Notes: a model not told the origin generated them from the letters alone. A stretch of 64,000 nt of DNA from Salinispirillum marinum (GCF_042651565.1 NZ_JBHSDF010000006.1), one strand, 5' to 3'; positions 17,175-26,595 are shown, numbered from the stretch's first letter. Made by a program: numbers and translations.

Positions 17175-18170
17175 CTATTCATGGAAAAGTGCGTTCGCCG
17201 AAAGACCTTGTTTCTCCATTATTTCGCGCATGCGCCGAAGTGCTTCTACTTGAATTTGCCTAACTCGTTCACGCGTTAATCCAATTTCACGTCCGACTTC
17301 TTCCAATGTATTGGTTTCATGCCCACGCAAACCGAAGCGACGCACCACTACCTCACGTTGTTTTTCGGACAATTCACTTAACCACATATCGATACTGGCG
17401 TTCAAATCATCGTCTTGCAGCGTTGTTTCGGGATCCAGTCCTACATTGTCATCGGCAATGGTCTCAACCAAAGTCTTATCGGAGTTGCCCGTCATTGGAC
17501 TATCGATCGACGCCATGCGTTCATTGAGCCCCAGCATTTTCTGCACATCAGCAACAGGCTTATCCAACAACCGAGCAATATCTTCCGCCGTAGGTTCATG
17601 GTCCAGCGTTTGGGTCAGCTCACGTGCTGCGCGCAAATAGACATTCAGTTCTTTAACAACATGGATGGGCAGGCGAATGGTTCGGGTATTATTCATGATG
17701 GCCCGTTCAATGGTTTGCCGGATCCACCAAGTGGCGTAGGTTGAGAAGCGGAAACCACGTTCCGGGTCAAACTTTTCGACCGCACGGATCAGGCCGAGAT
17801 TGCCCTCTTCTATCAGGTCAAGTAGTGGCAAGCCCCGATTAATGTAGCGCCGGGCGATTTTCACCACGAGGCGCAGGTTACTCTCAATCATGCGCTTCCG
17901 GCCGCTTTCCTCACCCCGTTGAGCTAAGCGTGAGAAGTAGACTTCTTCTTCTGCCGTGAGCAGAGGCGAAAATCCGATCTCATTTAAGTACAGCTGCGTT
18001 GCATCCAAAGTCTTTTGATAAACGACCGACGTATCAACTTCTTCTACAACGCTGCCTTCATCATCAGCACCCTCTAACTCGAGGACTGTCTCCTCAGCAA
18101 AGTCGTCTTCTACATCAATGTACACGGCATTGGTGAGTCGTTTTGCTTTTTCACTGTCTAATGCTGCCAT
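17175..18170 (-). CDS. rpoS: RNA polymerase sigma factor RpoS
   Basis: A 331-residue stationary-phase sigma-70-family factor. An acidic N-terminal region 1.1 precedes LYLNEIGFSPLLTAEEE (region 1.2), then region 2 with the -10-binding FSTYATWWIRQTIERA, region 3, and region 4 with LEEVGREIGLTRERVRQIQ. Preceded by nlpD, within which the main rpoS promoter usually lies. Confidence 0.98.
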   Translation of the reverse strand: MAALDSEKAKRLTNAVYIDVEDDFAEETVLELEGADDEGSVVEEVDTSVVYQKTLDATQLYLNEIGFSPLLTAEEEVYFSRLAQRGEESGRKRMIESNLRLVVKIARRYINRGLPLLDLIEEGNLGLIRAVEKFDPERGFRFSTYATWWIRQTIERAIMNNTRTIRLPIHVVKELNVYLRAARELTQTLDHEPTAEDIARLLDKPVADVQKMLGLNERMASIDSPMTGNSDKTLVETIADDNVGLDPETTLQDDDLNASIDMWLSELSEKQREVVVRRFGLRGHETNTLEEVGREIGLTRERVRQIQVEALRRMREIMEKQGLSANALFHE

Positions 18171-18254
18171 CTCGTTGCCCTCATCCTAGAACCACCGCAC
18201 AGAAACGGGTCCTGCCGGCTACAGTGATTCCAAGATTATGTCGGTGTTTGACAC

Positions 18255-19139
18255 CTACTTTCTTGGAAGAAACGTCAGCGGATCAACGGGGCGGCCATCT
18301 CGGCGAATCTCAAAGTGAAGTAAGCTTTCGTCACCGCGGCTTCCTACGGCTGCTATAATGTCACCTTGCTTCACTTCCTGTTGCTCGGTGACATTAATGA
18401 CACTGGCAAAAGCATATGCACTGAGTATTCGGCCTGCATGTTCCAAGATGATGAGATTACCGTACCCGCGTAACCCGTCACCGGCATACACGACGCGCCC
18501 GTCCGCTGCTGCGCGTACAGAGTCACCGATAGCAGCACTGATATCAATACCCTTGGAACCAGACGGAGTATCAGAAAACGTTCGCACTATATTCCCATCC
18601 ACTGGCCACAGCCAATTACTCGGTGCCGGTGAACTGGCACTCGTCGAGGGTGGCGGTGTGACAACATTTTGGCGAGGCGATGTTGGCTCCACGACGCGGG
18701 GGGCGGGGGGTGTCGGCGCCGCAGTAATGGTCGTTTGCGGTGCATCGTCAATCAAGCGAATGACTTGCCCTGGTACGATGGTAAAGGGTTCGTTGATGCC
18801 GTTTGCGGCAGCAACCCGCCTGAAATCTAAGTTGTAGCGAAAGGAGATCGAATACAGTGTATCTCCACGTTGTACAACATAGCTTTGGGGACGCACTTCC
18901 GCCCGTGTGGATGAACTTTGATTGGGCGCCGTCGACTGGGCATTTCGATTTGCCGATGTTGCACTCTCCGTCGCACTGGGGCGCGGCCGAACAGGCTGAC
19001 TGTTGCTGGGGGCAGGCGCCGAACTGGCCCGCCCGGGGATGTCTTCCAAGGCCACATACTGTGCGTTGTTTGCACAACCCCCTGCGATCAATAAAGTCAG
19101 CAAAAGAAGCGCGGAGAATCGATAGAACGCCTCATACAT
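18255..19139 (-). CDS. nlpD: outer-membrane lipoprotein NlpD (LysM plus degenerate M23)
   Basis: About 294 residues. A signal peptide ends in lipobox LIAGGC. A long Ser/Pro/Ala-rich linker follows, then a LysM domain (VQRGDTLYSISFRYN), a second linker, and a C-terminal M23/LytM domain. The metal ligand of HxxxD is missing (KGIDIS), as in E. coli NlpD, so it should activate an amidase rather than cut peptidoglycan itself. The start at 19139 puts the signal peptide at the N-terminus; an in-frame ATG at 19190 would add 17 residues, and neither has a strong ribosome-binding site. Upstream of rpoS. Confidence 0.92.
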   Translation of the reverse strand: MYEAFYRFSALLLLTLLIAGGCANNAQYVALEDIPGRASSAPAPSNSQPVRPRPSATESATSANRNAQSTAPNQSSSTRAEVRPQSYVVQRGDTLYSISFRYNLDFRRVAAANGINEPFTIVPGQVIRLIDDAPQTTITAAPTPPAPRVVEPTSPRQNVVTPPPSTSASSPAPSNWLWPVDGNIVRTFSDTPSGSKGIDISAAIGDSVRAAADGRVVYAGDGLRGYGNLIILEHAGRILSAYAFASVINVTEQQEVKQGDIIAAVGSRGDESLLHFEIRRDGRPVDPLTFLPRK

Positions 19140-19276
19140 TGAGCTACTTTTTTTTGACACTGGGTCATACTTCGGCCTGAAAGCTGTCATTACATATTGT
19201 TAATTTTTGTAATTGAAGTTGTTAAGAGAACATTCATATATAACCAAATATTCTAAATAGTCTTTGATTGATGGGT

Positions 19277-20170
19277 TCACCGGCTTTTCACTGTACCACG
19301 CGCCAACCATTTGATAACAGCATAGACTATTACCCCACACAGAGTGGCCATAATACCCATGAAAAGGTCATTTAGACTGTCTGGCAAACGCAAAGTTAAT
19401 GAGCCACCGGTATTAAGGTCACCTTGCCATGGCCAAAGCCTTGGCATGGCGCCCAAAACGACACCGGTTAATGCCGCCATAGCGATTAATCGGTGGGTCG
19501 CCATCAACCAATGCAAGAACTTGGAGAAGACCAAAATCCCAACCGCACACCCACTACCAATATACAGAATAACGGATAGTTCGAACTGTCTAATGGCATC
19601 CACAGCAGGACCATACAAGCCCAGCAGTAACAGAATCAAGCTGCCAGAAATGCCCGGCAGAATCATGGCGCTTATCGCTATCATACCGCCAAAAAAGAAC
19701 CAAACAGGAATGGGCGCCATCGCCGCACTGCCAGCAAAGACGGTCACCAACGCCAGCAACATACCCAGCACCAATGCGATAACAGCGTTAACCGACCACA
19801 CCACATCATGTAAAAGGTTAACAGAAGCCGCCGATAGCAAACCCAGAAAGAAACCCCACAGAAGGACGGGCTGATAGGCCAGAAACCAACCCACCAGATG
19901 GCTCATGGCAAACAGCGCCAACAGTATCCCGCTGAATAAGGTCAGCAGAAAATTGGCATCAATGTGTCGCCATGCCAGGCGCAGTTCTCCTTTGAACAAG
20001 AAGCGCAGGAATTGCAAATCCACAGCGGCAAGGGCATCAATAAACCGTCCATAGATACCCGTGATTAATGCCATGGTTCCGCCAGAAACACCAGGCACCA
20101 TATCGGCAATACCCATTAACATGCCACGTGCCAACCACCCGGGAACTGCTTTCCAGCCTTCTACTTTCAT
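19277..20170 (-). CDS. DUF368 polyprenyl-phosphate transporter
   Basis: A 297-residue polytopic membrane protein with about eight hydrophobic segments. The family signature ADMVPGVSGGTMALI is near the N-terminus and a second inverted copy, ISAMILPGISGSLILLLLG, is in the middle. Characterised DUF368 proteins recycle undecaprenyl phosphate across the inner membrane for cell-wall synthesis. The start overlaps the pcm stop by 4 bp, placing it at the end of the ftsB-ispD-ispF-truD-pcm operon, where isoprenoid precursor genes also sit. In Pseudomonas this position holds no such gene. Confidence 0.88.
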   Translation of the reverse strand: MKVEGWKAVPGWLARGMLMGIADMVPGVSGGTMALITGIYGRFIDALAAVDLQFLRFLFKGELRLAWRHIDANFLLTLFSGILLALFAMSHLVGWFLAYQPVLLWGFFLGLLSAASVNLLHDVVWSVNAVIALVLGMLLALVTVFAGSAAMAPIPVWFFFGGMIAISAMILPGISGSLILLLLGLYGPAVDAIRQFELSVILYIGSGCAVGILVFSKFLHWLMATHRLIAMAALTGVVLGAMPRLWPWQGDLNTGGSLTLRLPDSLNDLFMGIMATLCGVIVYAVIKWLARGTVKSR

Positions 20171-20850
20171 AAGGACGCCTGTGTAGCGATCAAGGGAACA
20201 AAAAACGCTTCTTCAATATCTTCTTGCTGAAAACTGTCACCAACGCGCGTACAGCGCAATAGGCGTTGCTGTTGTTGGTCGCCAACAGGAATAATTAACA
20301 CACCGCCTTCGGGAGAAAGCTGATCCAACAAGGCTTCCGGAACAGACTCGGGGGCCGCTGTGCACACAATGGCATCATAAGGCCCCTGTTCGGCCCAACC
20401 CCAATGCCCGTCCGCAACCCGAAACCGGACATTCCTGATCTGTAAGGAATGGCATCGGTCTTGCGCCTTGCGTTGCAACTCGGCAATCCGTTCAACCGAC
20501 CAAACCACACCAGAAACTTGGGCCAAAATCACCGTTTGATAGCCCGAGCCACTGCCAATCTCCAATACTTTTTCCATCGATGAGCTGGATCTCGCAAGGC
20601 TGGTCATGCGCGCCACGGTATAGCTGTTTGATAGCGTCTGTCCGAAGCCGATGGGCAAGGCTGAATCATCATAGGCACGATGCGCTAAGGCCTCGTCTAC
20701 GAACAGATGGCGGGGTGTACTGGCAATGATATTTAACAACGGTTCGTCGTCAATGCCTCGCGCTCTCAGGCGCTCGATCATCCGTTGACGCGCCCGCGCC
20801 GACGTCATACCAATGCCCGAAAGCTGGCGTTCATTTAGCGCTGAAGGCAT
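20167..20850 (-). CDS. pcm: protein-L-isoaspartate O-methyltransferase
   Basis: A 227-residue SAM-dependent repair methyltransferase that converts isoaspartyl residues in aged proteins. Motifs: TPRHLFVDEALAHRAYDD, ALPIGFGQTLSNSYTVARM, SAM site VLEIGSGSGYQTVIL, and VCTAAPESVPEALL. The start at 20850 includes the GIGMTSARARQRM segment also seen at the N-termini of relatives. surE, usually between truD and pcm, is absent. Confidence 0.96.
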   Translation of the reverse strand: MPSALNERQLSGIGMTSARARQRMIERLRARGIDDEPLLNIIASTPRHLFVDEALAHRAYDDSALPIGFGQTLSNSYTVARMTSLARSSSSMEKVLEIGSGSGYQTVILAQVSGVVWSVERIAELQRKAQDRCHSLQIRNVRFRVADGHWGWAEQGPYDAIVCTAAPESVPEALLDQLSPEGGVLIIPVGDQQQQRLLRCTRVGDSFQQEDIEEAFFVPLIATQASL

Positions 20851-20868
20851 GCTATAAAAACTCTCGTT

Positions 20869-21918
20869 TCATGTCGTCAATCCCGGTTCCGAAGCATTGC
20901 GGGCAGCCGCATCAACCACCCTAAATAATTCAGACAGCACCACAGTGGCAAACGCACCCGGTGGCAAGATAAAAGATAGCTTAAGCGCGTCGTCTTCTAT
21001 GCGATGTTCGACCTGATTAACCCCAAGCACCGTCGCTCGACGGGCGGCCAATACTCGACGCTCCCGCAACTGATCCAACCAAATTGAATGGGTTGTTAAT
21101 GCCGCCAGCTCTTCTTCGGTTGCCGCTAAACGCGGGTCAGCCACTATACCGGGCAACCAAGCACTGGGTGATAATTCGTGCGATGCCAAAAGATGTTGCA
21201 AACGTTCATCCAGCACATCCGCCACAAAACCCGCATTGCTCCCGCGCCAGCTGAGCCACCCCGGAAGCACCGGGGTCTGCCACCGTTGCTGTTTAACCCG
21301 TTGAGCCAATTGCAAGTTGAATAGAAAACTACGCACCGCCGATAACTGCATACCGCGTTGAAAACGATCATCCGACCATTGGATGGCCAGCGGCCGCGCA
21401 TCAAATGTTATACCGAAACGCTGCGAGCCATAATAATTCGGTACGCCTTGCGCTGAAATCTTCTGCAAACGCTGCACTAACCCGTGCGTCGATACCTTAA
21501 CGTCGCGCAAGATTAACGCAAAATGGTTGCCCGAATGCATGCCTCGGCGAATCTTCTTGGCTTGCCAAACATGCTGCAAAACCCGAAATTCTGCATGGTC
21601 AGGTGGTGGCAATACGCCCTTCTTTTCACCGCCAGGCAACCATACACTGAACCATTGCCGCGTGATGGCATGTCGGTCTTTCAACCCTGCATAGGCTACA
21701 TCGCGTTTTCTTACACCGAAGAATTCGGCCAATTGACCCGCAACCCATTGCGTATTCGATGAGACTTTTTCGATCCAGAGCCATAGGTGCTCACCCCCCG
21801 ACGGCTCGGTAGGAACCAACTGCTCCGTCACCACAAAATCGGCCGGATAGCGACGAATGACCGCATCCCCCAACGGAGCGCCATGAGCTGTGGGCCAATC
21901 AGCTATTGTGCCCGACAC
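20869..21918 (-). CDS. truD: tRNA pseudouridine(13) synthase TruD
   Basis: A 349-residue pseudouridine synthase for U13 of tRNA-Glu. Key motif YAGLKDRHAITRQWFSV has the catalytic Asp, and the family segment NYYGSQRFG is present. Its 5' end overlaps the ispF 3' end by 16 bp, indicating co-transcription. Confidence 0.97.
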   Translation of the reverse strand: MSGTIADWPTAHGAPLGDAVIRRYPADFVVTEQLVPTEPSGGEHLWLWIEKVSSNTQWVAGQLAEFFGVRKRDVAYAGLKDRHAITRQWFSVWLPGGEKKGVLPPPDHAEFRVLQHVWQAKKIRRGMHSGNHFALILRDVKVSTHGLVQRLQKISAQGVPNYYGSQRFGITFDARPLAIQWSDDRFQRGMQLSAVRSFLFNLQLAQRVKQQRWQTPVLPGWLSWRGSNAGFVADVLDERLQHLLASHELSPSAWLPGIVADPRLAATEEELAALTTHSIWLDQLRERRVLAARRATVLGVNQVEHRIEDDALKLSFILPPGAFATVVLSELFRVVDAAARNASEPGLTT

Positions 21919-22397
21919 AACAGGACCACGGCATGCGTACCAATGCCCTCTTTTCGCCCAACAAAGCCCAAGCGCTCTGTCGTTGTAGCTTTGATATTAA
22001 TCCGGTTCATATCGGCTCCCAGGACATGGGCGATAACGTCCTTCATGGCCGCTTTATGCGGCGAAATTTTCGGCGTTTCAGCGACAATGGTCACATCCAA
22101 ATTGCCGAGTTGGTAGCCTGCTACCTTTGCTTGCGCCCAGACACTGCGCAAAAGCTCGGCGCTGTCGGCACCAGCCCAAGCATCATCGCTGTCCGGGAAG
22201 TGCTCACCAATATCACCTTTGCCTAAAGCCCCTAAAATTGCATCAGCAATCGCATGCAATACTACATCACCATCGGAATGCGCGAGCAAAGGGTATTTAA
22301 CCGGCACGTTGACACCACCCAACTTCTGCATACCTTCCGCTGCATCGGTAGCGAACCGGTGAACGTCATAGCCATGTCCTATGCGAAAATCATTCAT
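21903..22397 (-). CDS. ispF: 2-C-methyl-D-erythritol 2,4-cyclodiphosphate synthase
   Basis: A 164-residue homotrimeric enzyme of the MEP isoprenoid pathway. It starts with RIGHGYDVHRF (zinc Asp and His), contains LAHSDGDVVLHAIADA and GDIGEHFPDSD, and ends with KATTTERLGFVGRKEG. It overlaps ispD by 8 bp and truD by 16 bp. Confidence 0.98.
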   Translation of the reverse strand: MNDFRIGHGYDVHRFATDAAEGMQKLGGVNVPVKYPLLAHSDGDVVLHAIADAILGALGKGDIGEHFPDSDDAWAGADSAELLRSVWAQAKVAGYQLGNLDVTIVAETPKISPHKAAMKDVIAHVLGADMNRINIKATTTERLGFVGRKEGIGTHAVVLLCRAQ

Positions 22398-23097
22398 CGT
22401 GCGTTAATATCCATTCAATCAGAGGTAGGTCTTCCGGTTCCGTTAACTTCATGTTCCGCCAATGTCCAGTAATCAAATGGCAGACGTGACCAAAATGTGC
22501 CATTGCAGAGGCCTCATCCGTGACCTCTAAGCCTTCTGCCAACGCACCTTCTAAAGCTCGAAAAAGTTCTCCGGCGCGAAAACACTGTGGCGTTTGCGCG
22601 AGCCAGATTTGGTCTCTGGGTAACGTCTGTTCAATTTGGTTGGCGGAACCCGAACGTTTTACGGTATCCCGCACCGGTTGCGCCAGTAACCCGCCTTCTT
22701 GAAACTCAACACAATGGGCCATTAGGCGCTCAACATCGGCAAGGCGAACACCAGGACGCGCTGCATCGTGCACCAATACCCAAACCTGATCTCCCGCTGC
22801 AGCTATGATCGAGGTAAGCCCGGCCAGCACCGTATGAACGCGCTCTGCACCACCGACAACCTTATGGCAAGTTAAATGACTCGGTAAGATCACATCACTG
22901 CGATCGTCATTGGGTGCCGTCGCTAACACCAAGCCCGTTAATGTCGCCACCTGGGCCATACGATCTATGGCATGTTGCAACACGGTTTTACCCGCAACAT
23001 TAAGATATTGCTTGGGTATCGGTGCATTCATTCGGCGCCCGGCACCTGCGGCGGGTATCAATACCCAAAATCCATCCGTTTTACGCTGTATGGTCAA
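22390..23097 (-). CDS. ispD: 2-C-methyl-D-erythritol 4-phosphate cytidylyltransferase
   Basis: A 235-residue enzyme that makes CDP-methylerythritol. The nucleotide-binding N-terminus PAAGAGRRM, VLVHDAARPGV and DEASAMAHFG are diagnostic. It lies 5 bp downstream of ftsB and overlaps ispF, as in most gammaproteobacteria. Confidence 0.98.
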   Translation of the reverse strand: MTIQRKTDGFWVLIPAAGAGRRMNAPIPKQYLNVAGKTVLQHAIDRMAQVATLTGLVLATAPNDDRSDVILPSHLTCHKVVGGAERVHTVLAGLTSIIAAAGDQVWVLVHDAARPGVRLADVERLMAHCVEFQEGGLLAQPVRDTVKRSGSANQIEQTLPRDQIWLAQTPQCFRAGELFRALEGALAEGLEVTDEASAMAHFGHVCHLITGHWRNMKLTEPEDLPLIEWILTHDE

Positions 23098-23102
23098 ACA
23101 GT

Positions 23103-23384
23103 CTACTCATCTTCAAATAAAAACAATGTTTCCCCGGGCCGGATCAGACCAAAGCGCTCACGCGCCTGTTCAATGACGGCGTCTTGATCACCGGAGTCTT
23201 TTAACGCTCGAACCTGAGCCCGAAGCTGATCATTAATGGCCTGTTGCACCGCACTTTGAGCTTCCAATTCAGCAATCCGCGTTTGCAGGCTGCGAATTTC
23301 GGCCACGCTATTTTCGCCAAACCATAAGCGACCTTGCAGGTACATCAGCACCACAATAAGGCTGAGCAGTAGCAGGTTTCTCAT
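23103..23384 (-). CDS. ftsB: cell division protein FtsB
   Basis: A 93-residue bitopic inner-membrane protein of the FtsQLB divisome complex. It has a short cytoplasmic start, one membrane helix (about 3-20), a periplasmic coiled coil (VAEIRSLQTRIAELEAQ) and the C-terminal ERFGLIRPGETLF motif. The start at 23384 is chosen because AAAAGG precedes it at 7 bases and it gives the usual MRNLLLL N-terminus; a GTG 11 codons upstream is less likely and would run into the eno terminator. Confidence 0.95.
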   Translation of the reverse strand: MRNLLLLSLIVVLMYLQGRLWFGENSVAEIRSLQTRIAELEAQSAVQQAINDQLRAQVRALKDSGDQDAVIEQARERFGLIRPGETLFLFEDE

Positions 23385-23417
23385 GGTATAACCTTTTAAC
23401 AAGCGATGAATGCCCAC

Positions 23418-23443
23418 AAAAAAAGGGCCTCAAGGGCCCTTTT
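23418..23443 (-). terminator. terminator of eno
   Basis: AAAAGGGCC, loop TCAAG, GGCCCTTTT with a run of seven T on the minus strand (A run at 23418-23424). It lies just after the eno stop, so ftsB needs its own promoter or readthrough. Confidence 0.9.
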
Positions 23444-23461
23444 AGCGCTTATCCGTCAGAA

Positions 23462-24754
23462 TTAAGCTTGGCCTTTGATTTCCCGGCGGCCATTGTACAC
23501 GGCTTTTTCACCGAGTTGTTCTTCAATGCGCAACAAACGGTTGTATTTTGAGACGCGATCAGAACGGCACAATGAACCGGTTTTGACTTGGCCAGCCGCC
23601 GTACCCACAGCCAAATCGGCAATGGTAGTGTCTTCGGTTTCGCCCGAGCGGTGCGAAATGACCGCCGTATAGCCCGCATCTTTCGCCATTTTAATGGCTT
23701 CCAACGTTTCTGTCAGCGAGCCAATTTGATTGAACTTGATCAGAATTGAATTAGCGATGCCCTTGTCGATACCTTCTTTTAAGATCTTCGTATTGGTCAC
23801 GAACAGATCATCACCGACCAATTGCACACGATCACCCAGCAATTCGGTTTGAACTTTCCAGCCATCCCAATCACTTTCGTCCAAGCCGTCTTCAATCGAA
23901 ACAATAGGGTACTTGTCACACATGGATTTCAGGAATTCAGAGAAGCCACGTGAGTCGTACACCTTACCTTCACCAGCCAAGTCGTACTTACCGTTCTTGT
24001 AGAACTCCGACGCTGCACAATCCAGAGCCAAAGTCACATTTTCACCCAGCTTGTAGCCCGCTGATTCTACTGCTTTACCAATGATCGCCAAGGCCGCTTC
24101 GTTAGACTCCAGGTTCGGAGCAAAACCACCTTCGTCGCCTACGGCCGTGCTTAATTCCAAAGCCGACAATTCTTTTTTCAATGCATGGAAGATTTCCGCA
24201 CCACAACGCAGCGCTTCTTTAAACGAGGTAAACCCAACAGGTTGCACCATGAACTCTTGAATATCGACGTTATTGTCGGCGTGCTCGCCACCATTAATGA
24301 TGTTCATCATTGGCACCGGCATACTGAATTGACCAGGGGTACCATTGACTTCAGCAATGTATTCATAGAGCTCAATGCCACGCTCAGCGGCGACAGCCTT
24401 AGCCGTCGCCAAAGACACCGCAAGAATCGCATTGGCGCCTAACTTGGATTTATTTTCGGTGCCGTCAAGATCAATCATGATCTTGTCAATGGCACGCTGA
24501 TCCGCATCTTGGCCCACCAAAGCAGAACGAATGGCGGTATTGATGTTCTCTACGGCTTTGCTCACACCCTTGCCCAGGTAGCGAGATTTGTCACCATCAC
24601 GCAGCTCCAAGGCTTCGCGTGAACCGGTCGATGCACCGGACGGGGCACAGGCAGTGCCAAAAGCACCTGAGGCCAACACCACATCAGCTTCAACCGTTGG
24701 GTTGCCGCGTGAATCCAGAACTTCTCTTGCTTTGATATCTGCGATAATCGCCAT
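23462..24754 (-). CDS. eno: enolase
   Basis: A 430-residue glycolytic enzyme interconverting 2-phosphoglycerate and phosphoenolpyruvate; also part of the RNA degradosome in many Proteobacteria. Signatures include AREVLDSRGNPTVEADV, GDEGGFAPN, SIEDGLDESDW, LIKFNQIGSLTET and SHRSGETEDTTIADLAVG. The ATG has AGGAG 8 bases upstream. A HexR-like operator lies about 60 bp upstream. kdsA, commonly between pyrG and eno, is not here. Confidence 0.99.
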   Translation of the reverse strand: MAIIADIKAREVLDSRGNPTVEADVVLASGAFGTACAPSGASTGSREALELRDGDKSRYLGKGVSKAVENINTAIRSALVGQDADQRAIDKIMIDLDGTENKSKLGANAILAVSLATAKAVAAERGIELYEYIAEVNGTPGQFSMPVPMMNIINGGEHADNNVDIQEFMVQPVGFTSFKEALRCGAEIFHALKKELSALELSTAVGDEGGFAPNLESNEAALAIIGKAVESAGYKLGENVTLALDCAASEFYKNGKYDLAGEGKVYDSRGFSEFLKSMCDKYPIVSIEDGLDESDWDGWKVQTELLGDRVQLVGDDLFVTNTKILKEGIDKGIANSILIKFNQIGSLTETLEAIKMAKDAGYTAVISHRSGETEDTTIADLAVGTAAGQVKTGSLCRSDRVSKYNRLLRIEEQLGEKAVYNGRREIKGQA

Positions 24755-24812
24755 GCGTACTCTCCTGATTGCTGATCGCCTACTACCGGCAGGCGGTATT
24801 CTTGCTTATTGA

Positions 24813-24827
24813 TGTAATTTTCTTACA
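24813..24827. promoter_or_regulatory. HexR-like operator upstream of eno
   Basis: TGTAATTTTCTTACA matches TGTAAT-WWW-ATTACA with one mismatch. It lies 59-73 bp upstream of the eno start codon, where it would overlap the promoter region. With the perfect copy upstream of oadGAB it suggests HexR control of phosphoenolpyruvate, pyruvate and oxaloacetate metabolism. Confidence 0.6.
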
Positions 24828-24873
24828 AAAATTCATCAATGTATAGTAGCCAAGAGCAATATCTGTTGTTTAA

Positions 24874-26511
24874 TTACAAATTGCCCTGCGCTTTCGCGTA
24901 CTCGGTGGCTGCCGTTATGAATCCACTGAACAGACCATGTCCATCACGCGGTGTACTGGTGAACTCAGGATGGAATTGGCACGCGACAAACCACGGATGG
25001 TCAGGCACCTCAACCACTTCAACCAAGTTTCCGTCAACACTACGACCCGCAATACGCAGACCTTTCTTCTCCAACTGCGGAACGTAATGGTCGTTCACTT
25101 CATAGCGGTGGCGATGGCGCTCAATGATATCGACGCCACCATAGGCTTGCGCCGAGAGGCTACCCTCCAACAACTTGCATTCCTGCGCGCCAAGACGCAT
25201 GGTGCCGCCCAAATCCGATTCTTCTGAGCGCTCGACTTTGCGCCCATCCGACTCGATCCATTCCGTAATCAACCCGACCACCGGATGACGGCTTTGGCGG
25301 TCAAACTCGGTCGAATGTGCCCCTTCAAGCCCGGCCACATGGCGCGCAAATTCAATAACGGCGACCTGCATACCTAAGCAAATACCTAAATAGGGAATCT
25401 TGTTCTCACGGGCATAGCGCACAGTTTCAATTTTGCCTTCCACACCGCGATAGCCAAAACCGCCAGGCACCAAAATGGCCGAGACGCCTTGCAAGAGTCC
25501 GGCGCCCTCTTCTTCAATTTTTTCCGAATCGATATAGCGGATTTTCACCTTGGTTTTACTGCGAATACCGGCATGATCGATGGCTTCGATCAACGACTTA
25601 TAGGCATCCAACAACTCCATGTATTTACCCACCATCGCAATGGTGATTTCCTGCTCCGGGTTGAGCTTCCGGTAGGCCACGTCATCCCATTCGGACAAAT
25701 CCGCAGCAGGGCAGTCCAAACCGAATTTCTCGACGACGATGTCATCAAGACCGGCATCTGACAACATACGCGGAATACGATAAATGGTATTGGCGTCTGG
25801 CAACGGGATAACAGCGCGTTCTTCAACGTTGGTGAATAGCGCGATCTTTTTCAATGCGCTGCGGTCTATTTCAACTTCTGAACGGCAGATCAGAATATCA
25901 GGCTGCAAACCAATGGTGCGTAATTCTTTGACCGAGTGCTGGGTTGGCTTGGTTTTGATCTCGCCTGCCGTCGCAATATACGGCACCAGGGTCAGGTGCA
26001 TCGACAACGCACGGCGGCTACCCAGTTCAATTTTCAACTGACGCACGGCTTCCAAAAACGGTAATGACTCGATATCGCCAACCGTGCCGCCAATTTCGAC
26101 CAAGGCAATATCGGCATTTCCGGCACCGGCAATAACCCGGCGTTTAATTTCATCGGTGATGTGCGGAATGACTTGAACGGTACCACCCAAGTAGTCACCA
26201 CGGCGCTCTTTGCGCAGCACATGCTGATAAACACGGCCCGTCGTGAAATTATTATTTTGCGACATCTTGGTGCGAATAAAGCGTTCGTAATGACCCAAGT
26301 CCAGGTCCGTCTCGGCACCGTCTTGTGTTACGAAAACCTCACCGTGTTGAAATGGGCTCATGGTGCCTGGATCTACATTGATGTAAGGATCCAGCTTGAG
26401 CATGGTCACATTGAGACCACGGGCCTCGAGAATGGCCGCGAGTGAAGCGGAAGCAATGCCCTTCCCGAGAGAAGAAACAACACCGCCGGTGACAAAAATG
26501 TAGCGAGTCAT
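24874..26511 (-). CDS. pyrG: CTP synthase
   Basis: A 545-residue enzyme that aminates UTP to CTP using glutamine. The N-terminal synthase domain starts MTRYIFVTGGVVSSLGKGIA; the C-terminal class I glutamine amidotransferase has PGGFGYRG, nucleophile Cys in LGICLGMQ, and HPEFTSTP. The start is set by family N-termini; an in-frame ATG 4 codons earlier (26523) is also possible, and neither has a strong ribosome-binding site. Confidence 0.98.
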   Translation of the reverse strand: MTRYIFVTGGVVSSLGKGIASASLAAILEARGLNVTMLKLDPYINVDPGTMSPFQHGEVFVTQDGAETDLDLGHYERFIRTKMSQNNNFTTGRVYQHVLRKERRGDYLGGTVQVIPHITDEIKRRVIAGAGNADIALVEIGGTVGDIESLPFLEAVRQLKIELGSRRALSMHLTLVPYIATAGEIKTKPTQHSVKELRTIGLQPDILICRSEVEIDRSALKKIALFTNVEERAVIPLPDANTIYRIPRMLSDAGLDDIVVEKFGLDCPAADLSEWDDVAYRKLNPEQEITIAMVGKYMELLDAYKSLIEAIDHAGIRSKTKVKIRYIDSEKIEEEGAGLLQGVSAILVPGGFGYRGVEGKIETVRYARENKIPYLGICLGMQVAVIEFARHVAGLEGAHSTEFDRQSRHPVVGLITEWIESDGRKVERSEESDLGGTMRLGAQECKLLEGSLSAQAYGGVDIIERHRHRYEVNDHYVPQLEKKGLRIAGRSVDGNLVEVVEVPDHPWFVACQFHPEFTSTPRDGHGLFSGFITAATEYAKAQGNL

Positions 26512-26537
26512 TGGATAGCCCATCTTGGTGTAAAAAC

Positions 26538-26595
26538 AAAAAACCCTCCCGTGACCACAGCATAGACTTGGATCAATTCAGGAAGGCTTCAGGGT
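26538..26595 (-). promoter_or_regulatory. possible attenuator in the pyrG leader
   Basis: On the minus strand CCTTCC or ACCCT upstream can pair with GGGAGGGT, directly followed by TTTTTTG about 20 bases before pyrG. The loop is long (about 30 nt), so this is a weak terminator-like element. The 268-bp gap from 26512 to 26779 holds nothing else I recognise. Confidence 0.3.

Noticed and set aside
18255..19139. Loss of the M23 metal ligands in NlpD as a sign of decay
   Set aside because: The same degeneracy is normal in NlpD, which activates amidases instead of cutting peptidoglycan.
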